Below are positions 22,276 through 29,777 of a stretch of 46,789 bases of DNA, one piece after another; position 1 is the first letter of the stretch; each line of letters opens with the position of its first letter. The DNA comes from Actinospineispora spinosispora DSM 44797 (GTDB taxonomy: Bacteria > Actinomycetota > Actinomycetes > Mycobacteriales > Pseudonocardiaceae). Below the pieces are notes generated by a model. That model ran no database searches and had not been told where the DNA came from. It worked only from the letters and a program-made list of their open reading frames with translations. The stretch lies in assembly GCF_000429025.1 (NCBI RefSeq), contig NZ_AUBB01000049.1:1-46789 (forward strand), given 5' to 3'. Made by a program: the position numbers and the translations under genes.

Positions 22276-23401
22276 GTTCGCCGACGGCACCGCGATCGCC
22301 GGCATCGGCTGGACGCCGTTCACCACCCGGTCCGGCCGGTCGGTGACCGGGCTGGCGACCGAGGCGTCGCTCAACGCGATCTCCGACGCCGGTCTCGCGG
22401 TGTCCGACATCGACGGTGTGGTCACCTACTGTTACGGATGGGCACCGGACACGATCTGGCCGGAGGAGCTCGTCGCGGCACTCGGGCTGCCGCGCTGCAA
22501 CTACCAGCTGTTCGACTCACTCGGCGGGGCGTCCAGCTGCTCGGCCGTGCTGTCCGCCGCGTTCGCCGTAAACGCTGGACTGTGCACGAACGTGCTGGTC
22601 TACCGCGCGATGAACGGGGCGAGCGAGCGGCCTCGACTGATGCCCGACCGGAACGTCGCGGTCGGGTCGCGGCAGTGGACGGTGCCGTTCGGCGCGGTGC
22701 ACGCGGCGGCGAACCTCGGCCAGCCGGTGTCGGCGTACCTGGCCGGCCACGGCCTGACCAACCGCGACTTCGCGCCCCTCGCGGTCACCCAGCGTGAACA
22801 CGCCCGGCTCAACACGAAGGCCCAGAAACGCGACCCGCTGACGATCGAGGAGCACCAGGCCTCGCCGTGGATCGTCGAGCCGTTCCGCAAGCTGGACTGC
22901 TGCCTGGTGTCCGACGGCGCCACCGCCCTGGTCGTCACCTCGACCGAGCGCGCCCGCGACCTGCGCCACGCACCGGTCACCCTGTACGCCGGTACGGGCG
23001 GGCCGACGCCCGACTCGATCTGGCGCGGAACCAGCCCGTCCGAGATCGACTTCGCGCAGCTCTACGACGCGTTCACCGGCTGCTGCCTGCGGCACATCGA
23101 ACAGTTCGGCCTCGCGGGCCCTGGCGACGCGGCTGCGTGGGTCGCCGACGGCCACGCCGGCCTCGACGGCGGGACGCCGGTCAACACCCACGGCGGCCTG
23201 CTGTCCGAGGCCTACACCCAGGGCCTCGGACACGTCGTCGAGGCGGTGCAGCAACTCCGTCCGCACGGCGTCCGCGACGACCTGTGCCAGGGCGAACACA
23301 CCTACGACCGCACCGAATGCCGCCAGGTCAGAGCCGCGAGCCTCGGCTTGGTGTGCGGCCAGGGCGGCGAAAGCGCACTCCTACTCCGGAGCACCCCGTG
23401 A
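22265..23401 (+). CDS. Thiolase-like (lipid-transfer-protein type) acyltransferase
   Basis: A 378-residue thiolase-fold protein, ATG 22265. It shows DSLGGASSCSAV in the nucleophile region, LYDAFTGCC, NTHGGLLSEAYTQGLGHVVEA and the terminal LVCGQGGES, the pattern of the SCP-x/Ltp branch rather than classic thiolases. Relatives work with a DUF35 partner, as in Ltp-type retro-aldolases of steroid side-chain breakdown, and, more distantly, PhlC/PhlB acyltransferases. The DUF35 gene follows directly. It probably splits or forms a C-C bond in a CoA ester made by the CoA-transferase downstream. The stop codon is inside the alpha palindrome. Confidence 0.87.
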   Translation: MPTEFADGTAIAGIGWTPFTTRSGRSVTGLATEASLNAISDAGLAVSDIDGVVTYCYGWAPDTIWPEELVAALGLPRCNYQLFDSLGGASSCSAVLSAAFAVNAGLCTNVLVYRAMNGASERPRLMPDRNVAVGSRQWTVPFGAVHAAANLGQPVSAYLAGHGLTNRDFAPLAVTQREHARLNTKAQKRDPLTIEEHQASPWIVEPFRKLDCCLVSDGATALVVTSTERARDLRHAPVTLYAGTGGPTPDSIWRGTSPSEIDFAQLYDAFTGCCLRHIEQFGLAGPGDAAAWVADGHAGLDGGTPVNTHGGLLSEAYTQGLGHVVEAVQQLRPHGVRDDLCQGEHTYDRTECRQVRAASLGLVCGQGGESALLLRSTP

Positions 23402-23439
23402 GTGGCGAGTGGTCCTCTGGGACCACTCGCCACTCACGG
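23396..23439. repeat. Alpha-family 44-bp palindrome, copy 6 (subtype 2)
   Basis: Perfect 20-nt arms around TCTG; the same arms as the copy at 12128, which has TATA at the centre. It supplies the TGA stop of the thiolase-like gene and the overlapping GTG start of the DUF35 gene, and is translated into the latter. Confidence 0.95.
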
Positions 23440-23838
23440 CCTCCGACCTGCGGGTTCAGCTCAGGCGGACCTGTAGCTGAGGCGGATGCGGACAGCGGGC
23501 CGTTCTGGGACGCGTGCACCCGGGGTGAGCTCGTCGGACAGCGGTGCCTCGGCTGCCGACGGTGGCGCGCGCCCGCCGAGTTCTGCCCGCACTGCCACAC
23601 CCGCGCCCATGAATGGCTGCCGCTGCCCGGCACCGGAGTGCTGCGCTCCTGCGTCGTCGTCCACCGCGCCCAGCACCCGGCGTTCGCCGACCGGACGCCG
23701 TACCGCATCGCCCGCGTCGAACTCGACCGGGGCTTCGTCCTGACCTGCGCCGTCGACGGCGAACCCCGCATCGGGCACGTGGTCGAGATCGTCTTCCGCG
23801 ACAACCTGCCGCACTGCCGAGAAACCGGAGGGAACTGA
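23398..23838 (+). CDS. DUF35 (zinc ribbon/OB-fold) partner of the thiolase-like protein
   Basis: 146 residues from GTG 23398. A rubredoxin-like zinc ribbon C-x2-C-x10-C-x2-C (CLGCRRWRAPAEFCPHC) is followed by an OB-fold with GTGVLRSCVVVH, the typical DUF35 order. The core begins at about residue 33 (GPFWDACTRGEL). Before it are some 14 residues coded by the alpha palindrome and a spacer of about 18 residues. No other start with a ribosome site is visible between the palindrome and the core. It acts as a subunit of the thiolase-like enzyme (acyl-CoA channel or stability). The stop overlaps the CoA-transferase start by one base. Confidence 0.85.
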   Translation: MSGEWSSGTTRHSRPPTCGFSSGGPVAEADADSGPFWDACTRGELVGQRCLGCRRWRAPAEFCPHCHTRAHEWLPLPGTGVLRSCVVVHRAQHPAFADRTPYRIARVELDRGFVLTCAVDGEPRIGHVVEIVFRDNLPHCRETGGN

Positions 23839-24998
23839 TGCCCGGACCACTGCACGGCGTACGCGTGCTGGACCTGACCCACGTGCTCAACGGTCCGTTC
23901 GCCACGATGCTGCTCGCCCACCTCGGCGCCGAGGTGCTCAAGATCGAGCACGGCGCCGGTGACCGCTTCCGGCACGCGTGGATGAGCCCGGACGCCGACC
24001 ACGACGGCTACGAGTTCCGCGCCGTCAACGTCAACAAGAAGGGCATCACGCTCAACCTCAAGCACGAACGAGGAAAGGAGCTGTTCCGTGAGCTGGTCGC
24101 GAAGTCCGACGTCGTCGTGGAGAACTTCTCCATCGGCGTCCTCGACCGTCTCGGCCTCGGCTACGACGAGCTGAAGAAGATCAAACCGGACCTCGTGTAC
24201 GCCTGCTCGCGCGGCTACGGCGAGGACGGACCGTACGCGCACATGCGGGCGAACGCCGCGACGATCATGGCCAGCAGCGGCTGGACCTACAGCTCGTGGA
24301 CCAACTCGGGCCATCCCGGCACGAAACCCCAGGGCATCGGCGACGAGGCCGCCGGGGTGTCGATGGCACTGGGCATCCTCGCCGCGCTGCTGCACCGGAT
24401 GCGCACCGGGCAGGGCCAGAAGCTCGAGATCTCCATGCAGGAGGCGCTCATGGGTTTCATGGTCGCCAACTTCCACACGCTGTTCGAGGGCCGCCCGGTC
24501 GGCAGCGCGCCCAAGCCGTGCGCCGACGGCCACATCGCCTTCCACCTGCCGGACATCACCGACGACCTGTGGGAACGGTTCGCGCTGGCCATGGGCCACC
24601 CGGAGGCACTGGAGGACCCACGCTTCGAGACCGCGCGGACCAGGCGGAAGAACTTCACCGCACTGGAGGCCGTGGTCTCCACCTGGGTACGGGAGAGCAC
24701 GCGCGACGAGCTGTGGAAGGTCTTCCTGTCCATCGGCATCTCGGCCGCGCCGGTCTACTCCACCTCGGAGGTCCTCACCGACGAGCACCTGGTCGAGCGC
24801 GGCGCGTTCGTCGAGGTCGACGACCCGCGCGGCGGGCCATCGACGTTCCTGCGACCCTGGCTGCGGTTCAGCGAGACCCCCGCCGCCATCACCGCGCCCG
24901 CCCCGGCGCGAGGCCAGCACAACCGCGAGATCTACACCGGGCTGCTCGGGCTCGACGCCGCCGAGCTCGACCGGCTCGCCGAGGAACGGGTCCTCTGA
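23838..24998 (+). CDS. CaiB/BaiF-type (class III) CoA-transferase
   Basis: A 386-residue protein beginning MPGPLHGVRVLDLTHVLNGPF, with GAEVLKIEHGAGDRFR and GQGQKLEISMQEA. Asp169 in QGIGDEAAG is the nucleophile of this family. It moves CoA from a donor thioester to a carboxylic acid, here probably an aromatic acid or ring-cleavage product, which would feed the thiolase-like/DUF35 step. The length is close to the family norm (about 390-430, slightly short). The start overlaps the DUF35 stop and the stop overlaps the monooxygenase start, each by one base (TGATG), so translation is coupled throughout. Confidence 0.92.
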   Translation: MPGPLHGVRVLDLTHVLNGPFATMLLAHLGAEVLKIEHGAGDRFRHAWMSPDADHDGYEFRAVNVNKKGITLNLKHERGKELFRELVAKSDVVVENFSIGVLDRLGLGYDELKKIKPDLVYACSRGYGEDGPYAHMRANAATIMASSGWTYSSWTNSGHPGTKPQGIGDEAAGVSMALGILAALLHRMRTGQGQKLEISMQEALMGFMVANFHTLFEGRPVGSAPKPCADGHIAFHLPDITDDLWERFALAMGHPEALEDPRFETARTRRKNFTALEAVVSTWVRESTRDELWKVFLSIGISAAPVYSTSEVLTDEHLVERGAFVEVDDPRGGPSTFLRPWLRFSETPAAITAPAPARGQHNREIYTGLLGLDAAELDRLAEERVL

Positions 24999-26734
24999 TG
25001 CGCGTCCCGGTACTGATCGTGGGCGGCGGACCGGTCGGGCTGTCACTGGCCATCGAGCTGGGCAGACGCGGCATCGAGGCGCTGCTCGTCGAACAGAGCG
25101 GCCCCGAGGTCGAGTTCACCACGGCGAACCTGGTCAACACCCGGACCGTCGAGCATCTGCGCCGCTGGGGCATCGCCGGCGCCGTGCGGCATTCCGGCTT
25201 CCCGGCGGACCAGCCGCGCGCCTACCGCTACATCACCAGCTTCGCCGGGCACGAGCTGGCCGCGTTCGAACGGCCCGCGAACGGTTCATCGGACGCGCGG
25301 TCGCCGCACAGCCCGGAGTCGCGGCTGTGGTGCCCGAAGGTCTACTTCGACCCGATCCTGCGCGGCACCGCCTTCGAGTGCCCGTCGATCACCCTGCGCT
25401 ATCGCACCCGGTTCGAGAAGTTCGAACAGACCGACACCGGCGTGCGTGCCTGGCTGACCGACGCCGAGGGCCGTACCGAGGTCGTGGAGGCCGACTACCT
25501 GGCCGGATGCGATGGCGGCAAGAGCGAGGTCCGCAAACAGCTCGGCATCGGGCTGAGCGGCCAGTTCGCCGAGACCCGCAACGTGGCGATCACCGTGCGT
25601 GCACCACTCGCCGAGCATCGACGCGTCGGACAGGCCGTCTACTACGGGCTGGTCGGCCCGCGCGCGCGTGGCGTCGTGACCTCGGTCGACGGCGCCGACG
25701 AATGGCGCATCAACGTCTGGCACGACAAGAACTACGAGCTGTCCCGCCTCGACGCCGAACAGGTGTGTCGCCGCGCGCTGGGCGACGGCGTCCCGTTCGA
25801 GGTGCTCAGCAGCCGCGGCTGGGCCGGGCACTGTGTGGTCGCCGACTCCTACGGCACCGACCGGGTGTTCCTGGTCGGCGACGCCGCGCACCTGCCGTGG
25901 CCGGCGGGCGGGTTCGGCATGAACACCGGTCTCGGCGACGCCGTCGACCTCGGCTGGAAGCTCGCCGCGCTCGTCGAGGGCTGGGCCGGGCCCGCGATGG
26001 CGCGGTCCTACGCGGCCGAACGCCGTCCCATCGGGCTGCGCAACATCGCCTACGCCCAGTCCCTGCACCGCGACGACACCCGCCTGGCCATCCCGCCCGA
26101 CCTGGACGCCGACACCCCCGAAGCAGCGGCTGCGAGAGCGGACCTGTCGGCACGGATCCAGGCCAGCAGGGGCAAGGAGTTCGGCCTGGAGTCCCCGGAG
26201 ATGGAGCTCGGCTACACCTACGCGAACTCCCCGATCCTTCCCCCCACCCCCGCGAGTCGGGGCTCTCAGCACACCGAGTCGGGCGCCTCAGCACACCCGC
26301 CCGTGTGCTCACCCGCCCGACTCGGTGTGCCCACACCCCCGACTCGCGGGGCGTCGGCCCTCACCGCCCGCGCGAGTCGGGCGTCTGAGCCCGGCGAGTC
26401 GGGAGTGAGGGCCGAGGAGGAGTGGCGCCAGAGCAGCGCCGTCGGGTGCCGGGCGCCGCACGGGTGGATCAGCGAGGGGCGATCGACGCTGGACCTGTTC
26501 GGCACCGGGTTCCGGTTGCTGTGCTTCGACGGCGAACCCGCCCCCCGGCTGCTCGGGGCGGCCGCCGCGCAGGGCGTCCCGATGCGCGCGACCCGGCTCT
26601 ACCAGCCGGAACTGGCGCGGCTGTACGAGCGGCGCCTGGTCCTGGTCCGCCCGGACGGGCATGTCGCCTGGCGCGGCGACACCGAGCCCGACGACCCGTT
26701 CCCGCTCGTCGACACGATCCGGGGAGCGCGGTAG
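24998..26734 (+). CDS. FAD-dependent aromatic monooxygenase with an inserted palindromic segment
   Basis: A 578-residue class A flavin monooxygenase. It has GxGxxG at residues 9-14 (GGGPVGLS), a DG motif (AGCDGGKSEVRKQLGI, about 168-183) and a GD motif (VFLVGDAAHLPWPAGGFGMN, about 292-311). These enzymes hydroxylate phenols with NAD(P)H and oxygen. Between GYTYANSPILPP and SSAVGCRAPHGW, a segment of about 55 residues (418-473) rich in Ser, Ala, Pro and Arg is coded by nested inverted repeats (26249-26414). Relatives have only a short loop there, before the C-terminal thioredoxin-like domain. The frame stays open. The enzyme would supply a hydroxylated ring for UbiD and the VOC dioxygenases. 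Confidence 0.9.
   Translation: MRVPVLIVGGGPVGLSLAIELGRRGIEALLVEQSGPEVEFTTANLVNTRTVEHLRRWGIAGAVRHSGFPADQPRAYRYITSFAGHELAAFERPANGSSDARSPHSPESRLWCPKVYFDPILRGTAFECPSITLRYRTRFEKFEQTDTGVRAWLTDAEGRTEVVEADYLAGCDGGKSEVRKQLGIGLSGQFAETRNVAITVRAPLAEHRRVGQAVYYGLVGPRARGVVTSVDGADEWRINVWHDKNYELSRLDAEQVCRRALGDGVPFEVLSSRGWAGHCVVADSYGTDRVFLVGDAAHLPWPAGGFGMNTGLGDAVDLGWKLAALVEGWAGPAMARSYAAERRPIGLRNIAYAQSLHRDDTRLAIPPDLDADTPEAAAARADLSARIQASRGKEFGLESPEMELGYTYANSPILPPTPASRGSQHTESGASAHPPVCSPARLGVPTPPTRGASALTARASRASEPGESGVRAEEEWRQSSAVGCRAPHGWISEGRSTLDLFGTGFRLLCFDGEPAPRLLGAAAAQGVPMRATRLYQPELARLYERRLVLVRPDGHVAWRGDTEPDDPFPLVDTIRGAR
26249..26414. repeat. Composite nested palindrome inside the monooxygenase gene
   Basis: The outer arms CCCGCGAGTCGGGG (26249-26262) pair with 26337-26350. 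The inner arms at 26269-26285 pair with 26314-26330, and the core GCACAC/GTGTGC is at 26291-26308. A second hairpin follows (CGGCCCTCAC 26355-26364 with 26405-26414). CGAGTCGGG occurs four times (about 26254, 26275, 26373, 26396), twice more as the complement. Confidence 0.85.
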
Positions 26735-27115
26735 ATGCTCACCGCCGAGGACCAGCTGAGCATCCACGCCCTGTACGCCCGCTACGCCGAGGCCTTCGAC
26801 CGAGGCGCGTCCGAGGTGAGCGCCGACTGCTTCACCGAGGACGGCTCGTTCACCAGGGCGAACGGCGTCACCTCCACCGGTCGCGACGAGCTGCGCACGA
26901 TGGCCGAGGGCGTGTCCGGCATCCGGCACCTCTACGCGAACGTGCTGATCGAGGCCGTCGGCCCGAACGAGGCGACGGTCAGCTGCACCAACCTGCGCCT
27001 GCGCGTCGCCGACGACGGCGCGATCGCGATCCACGCGCTCGGCGTCATGCGTGACCGGGTGGTCCGCACCGCCGTCGGCTGGCGCTTCCAGCGCCGAACC
27101 AGTTCCCCCACCTGA
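26735..27115 (+). CDS. SnoaL-like (NTF2-fold) protein
   Basis: A 126-residue protein with the typical N-terminal helix IHALYARYAEAFDRGASEVSADCFTEDGSFT and the GRDELRTMAEG segment; the fold is that of SnoaL/ketosteroid-isomerase relatives. Residue Tyr14 and Asp32 sit where active members carry acid/base residues, but no reaction can be assigned. It begins immediately after the monooxygenase stop and is followed 10 bp later by the dienelactone hydrolase gene, so it is part of the same operon. A role as hydratase, isomerase or cyclase on a polar intermediate is possible. Confidence 0.82.
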   Translation: MLTAEDQLSIHALYARYAEAFDRGASEVSADCFTEDGSFTRANGVTSTGRDELRTMAEGVSGIRHLYANVLIEAVGPNEATVSCTNLRLRVADDGAIAIHALGVMRDRVVRTAVGWRFQRRTSSPT

Positions 27116-27125
27116 TGGAGACCCC

Positions 27126-27818
27126 GTGACCGACATCGACTTCCGAGGCCTGTCCGGCTACCTGGCCCGAGCGACCTCCGGGACCGGCGGGGCGGTGCTG
27201 CTCGTGCCGTTCGCGTTCGGCCTGAACCAGCGGGTCCGCGACCTCGCCGACGACCTCGCCGCGTCCGGCCTGACCACGCTCGTCTGGGACCCCTACCCCG
27301 GCCTGCCGCCGATCACCGACCACCACCAGATCCGGGGCCGCGCCGCCGCGCTGAAGGACTCCGCGGTGATCGCCGAACTCACCACCTGCGTCGATCACCT
27401 GCGCGAGGACGTCAAGGCGACGCGGATCGGCACGATCGGGTTCTGCATGGGCGGCCGCTTCAACCTCCTGCACGCGGCCCGCGACCATCGCCTCGCCGCG
27501 GTCGTCCCGTACTTCCCGACGATCGTGCGCCCGATGCCACCGCACCTGGAGGTCGACGCGGTCGAGGCCGCCGCCGCGATCCCCGCCCCGGTGCACCTGA
27601 TCTACGCGGGCAACGACCACCTGACCGTCCGCGACACCTTCGTCGAGCTGCGCGACGCGCTGGAGAACCGCGACGCCCCGACGACCGTGCAGGTCTACCC
27701 GCACGCGAGCCACGGGTTCATGGACCTCGACGGTCACCCCGAGGCCGTCGACCAGGCGGCCCGTGACGCGTCCTGGCCGCAGGCGGTGGCGTTCCTGAAG
27801 GCGCACCTCGATGCCTAG
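27126..27818 (+). CDS. Dienelactone hydrolase family protein (second copy)
   Basis: A 230-residue hydrolase from GTG 27126 after GGAG. The triad is Cys107 (GFCMGGR), Asp164 (AGNDHL) and His196 (ASHGF). It is a clear paralogue of the protein at 15175 (GFCMGGRFNL versus GWCLGGRYAF), but different enough to act on another substrate. It probably opens a lactone or cleaves a side chain of the ring-fission product. The 3' end overlaps the FMN reductase gene by eight bases. Confidence 0.88.
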   Translation: MTDIDFRGLSGYLARATSGTGGAVLLVPFAFGLNQRVRDLADDLAASGLTTLVWDPYPGLPPITDHHQIRGRAAALKDSAVIAELTTCVDHLREDVKATRIGTIGFCMGGRFNLLHAARDHRLAAVVPYFPTIVRPMPPHLEVDAVEAAAAIPAPVHLIYAGNDHLTVRDTFVELRDALENRDAPTTVQVYPHASHGFMDLDGHPEAVDQAARDASWPQAVAFLKAHLDA

Positions 27819-28365
27819 GGTCCTGGTGATCGCCGGAAGCGTCCGCCAGTCCTACACCGCCGCACTGACCCGGACGGTGACCGAGGCGTTGATCGAGCGC
27901 GGCGCCCACGTCGACCTGTGGCACGACCCGGCGCTACCGACGGCGGACCCCGCGTACCACCGCAACCCCCAGGACCATCCGGACCCGGAGGTCCGCCGCC
28001 TCGTCGGGCTGGCCGACGAGGCGAACGCGCTGGTCCTGGCCTCGCCGCTGTACCACAACTCGTTCTCCGGCGTCCTGAAGAACCTGCTCGACCACCTGTC
28101 CATGGAGCAGTTGCGCTACAAGCCGGTCGGGCTGCTCGGTCACGGCCGCAACCGCAGCACCCAAGCGGTCGACCAGCTCAGGACGGTCGTGCGAGGCCTA
28201 CGCGGAGTGACCACCACGACGCCCCTGTGCACGGTCGACGCCGACTACCATCCCGACCACTACGGCACCCTGGTCCTGACCGACCCGGACATCCGATCCA
28301 GGCTCACCCGCTTCACCGACGAGCTCCTCACTTTCACCACGGCCCTGACCCCGCTGCGCGCCTGA
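27811..28365 (+). CDS. NADPH-dependent FMN reductase
   Basis: A 184-residue flavodoxin-like protein with the FMN phosphate loop GSVRQSYTAAL (residues 9-19) and ASPLYHNSFSGVLKNLLDHLS, the family's PLYxxSxxxxLKxxLD motif. It reduces FMN with NAD(P)H. Reduced FMN could serve UbiX as substrate, or the acyl-CoA-dehydrogenase-like flavoprotein at 29774 as the reductase partner of a two-component monooxygenase. It is the last gene of the plus operon and converges with the BBE-type oxidase gene, only 20 bp between stops. Confidence 0.88.
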   Translation: MPRVLVIAGSVRQSYTAALTRTVTEALIERGAHVDLWHDPALPTADPAYHRNPQDHPDPEVRRLVGLADEANALVLASPLYHNSFSGVLKNLLDHLSMEQLRYKPVGLLGHGRNRSTQAVDQLRTVVRGLRGVTTTTPLCTVDADYHPDHYGTLVLTDPDIRSRLTRFTDELLTFTTALTPLRA

Positions 28366-28385
28366 CCTCCCCACCCGCGTGACGG

Positions 28386-29777
28386 CTACCTGGGTTTGAT
28401 GTTCTTGTTGTAGCGCAGCAGGTTGTGCGGGTCCCAGGTGGTTTTCGCGGTGACCAGGCGCTGGTACTTTTCCGGACTTCCCCACACGCCTCGGCGCCAG
28501 GTCGGGCCGTGGTCGGTGGACAGGTTGACGTAGCTGTTGCTGCGCAGGTGCGGCGTCAGCTCCCCGCGCAACCCGTCCAACCAGCCGCGGTAGGTGGCGT
28601 CGTCCCGAGCGTCGTCCCACTCGGTGACCGACTCCCACAGCCAGCTCGCACCCTCGCGGGAGAACGCCATCGCGTCCTCGGCGACGTCGTCGGACACCGC
28701 GCCGCCCATCGCCCACAGGTTCTGCACGGTGCTGGGCAGCGGCGGCGTCGACGGGGCGGGCGCCGAGGCGGTGTTGCGGACCACGACGTCGATCGTCGCG
28801 TCGTCCAGCTCGGTCAGGTAACCGCCCTTGCTGTAGTAGCGGCGCCCCGGCGGGGCGATCACGTCGAGCATGCGGTTGGCCTCGGTCCACGGCATCGGCG
28901 CGACCGCCGAGGCGACCGGACGACCCAGCCCGGCCAGCGCGTCGAGGACCGACGGGACCGACGACGGATCCCCGCTGTGCACGACGATCGGCATCAGCAC
29001 CGGCCGCCCGTGGAACTCCGGCGGCACCGGCGGCAATGGCGGGCACTGGGTGAGCGCCGCGACCACCGCCAGCTCACGCGGCGCCCGAGGCAGGTACTCG
29101 CGCAGCCCGGCCAACACCTCAGGGGCCTGATCCAGCGGAAACAGCAGGAACCCCGCCGCGACCTCGCGCGCGAGAGGCCGCGCCCGGAACTCGAACTCGG
29201 TCACCACCCCGAAGTTCCCACCGCCACCGCGCAACGCCCAGAACAGGTCCGGGTTCTCCCGCTCGCTCGCCGTGACCAACCGCCCGTCGAGCGTCACCAC
29301 CGAGCAGGACAGCAGGTTGTCGACCGTCGCGCCGTAGCGCCGCATCAGGTACCCGATCCCGCCACCCAGGGTCAGCCCGGCGATCCCGGTCGTGCTGACC
29401 GTCCCGGACGGCACCACCAGGCCGTGCGCGATCAACGCCGCGTCCATGTCGCGCAGCAGCACGCCCGCGCCCAGCCGGACCACCCCGGTCGACGGGTCGA
29501 CGTCGATCGAGGTGAGCCCGCTCAGGTCCGCGACCAGCGCGCCGTCCGGCATCGCGGTCCCGTCGACACCGTGCCCGCCGGCGCGCACCGCCAGCGGAGT
29601 GCTGGTCTCGCCCGCGTGCCGGGCGACGGCCAGGACGTCCGAGGCGTCGCGCGCCCCCAGGATGACCGAGGGCGTGTTCTCGCTGGTCCGGCTGTTGAAG
29701 ATCTCCCGGGCGTCGGCGAATCCGTCGTCGCCGGGGCGTAGCGCGATGTCGCGCAGGTCGGTGGGCAGCGTGATCAC
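28386..29777 (-). CDS. BBE-type FAD-linked oxidase
   Basis: 463 residues from GTG 29777 (GTGA overlap with the gene before). A PCMH-type FAD domain with His69 in RAGGHGVDG, the residue that binds FAD covalently. The usual second anchor (Cys in the GTVG loop) is absent: it reads VPSGTVSTTGIAGL, so a single covalent bond is likely. LTLGGGIGYLMRRYG and the C-terminal NLLRYNKNI (berberine-bridge domain) complete it. These enzymes oxidise alcohols or form rings in natural products. It is the last gene of the five-gene terpene operon and probably a tailoring oxidase. No Sec signal, so cytoplasmic. Confidence 0.9.
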   Translation of the reverse strand: MITLPTDLRDIALRPGDDGFADAREIFNSRTSENTPSVILGARDASDVLAVARHAGETSTPLAVRAGGHGVDGTAMPDGALVADLSGLTSIDVDPSTGVVRLGAGVLLRDMDAALIAHGLVVPSGTVSTTGIAGLTLGGGIGYLMRRYGATVDNLLSCSVVTLDGRLVTASERENPDLFWALRGGGGNFGVVTEFEFRARPLAREVAAGFLLFPLDQAPEVLAGLREYLPRAPRELAVVAALTQCPPLPPVPPEFHGRPVLMPIVVHSGDPSSVPSVLDALAGLGRPVASAVAPMPWTEANRMLDVIAPPGRRYYSKGGYLTELDDATIDVVVRNTASAPAPSTPPLPSTVQNLWAMGGAVSDDVAEDAMAFSREGASWLWESVTEWDDARDDATYRGWLDGLRGELTPHLRSNSYVNLSTDHGPTWRRGVWGSPEKYQRLVTAKTTWDPHNLLRYNKNIKPR

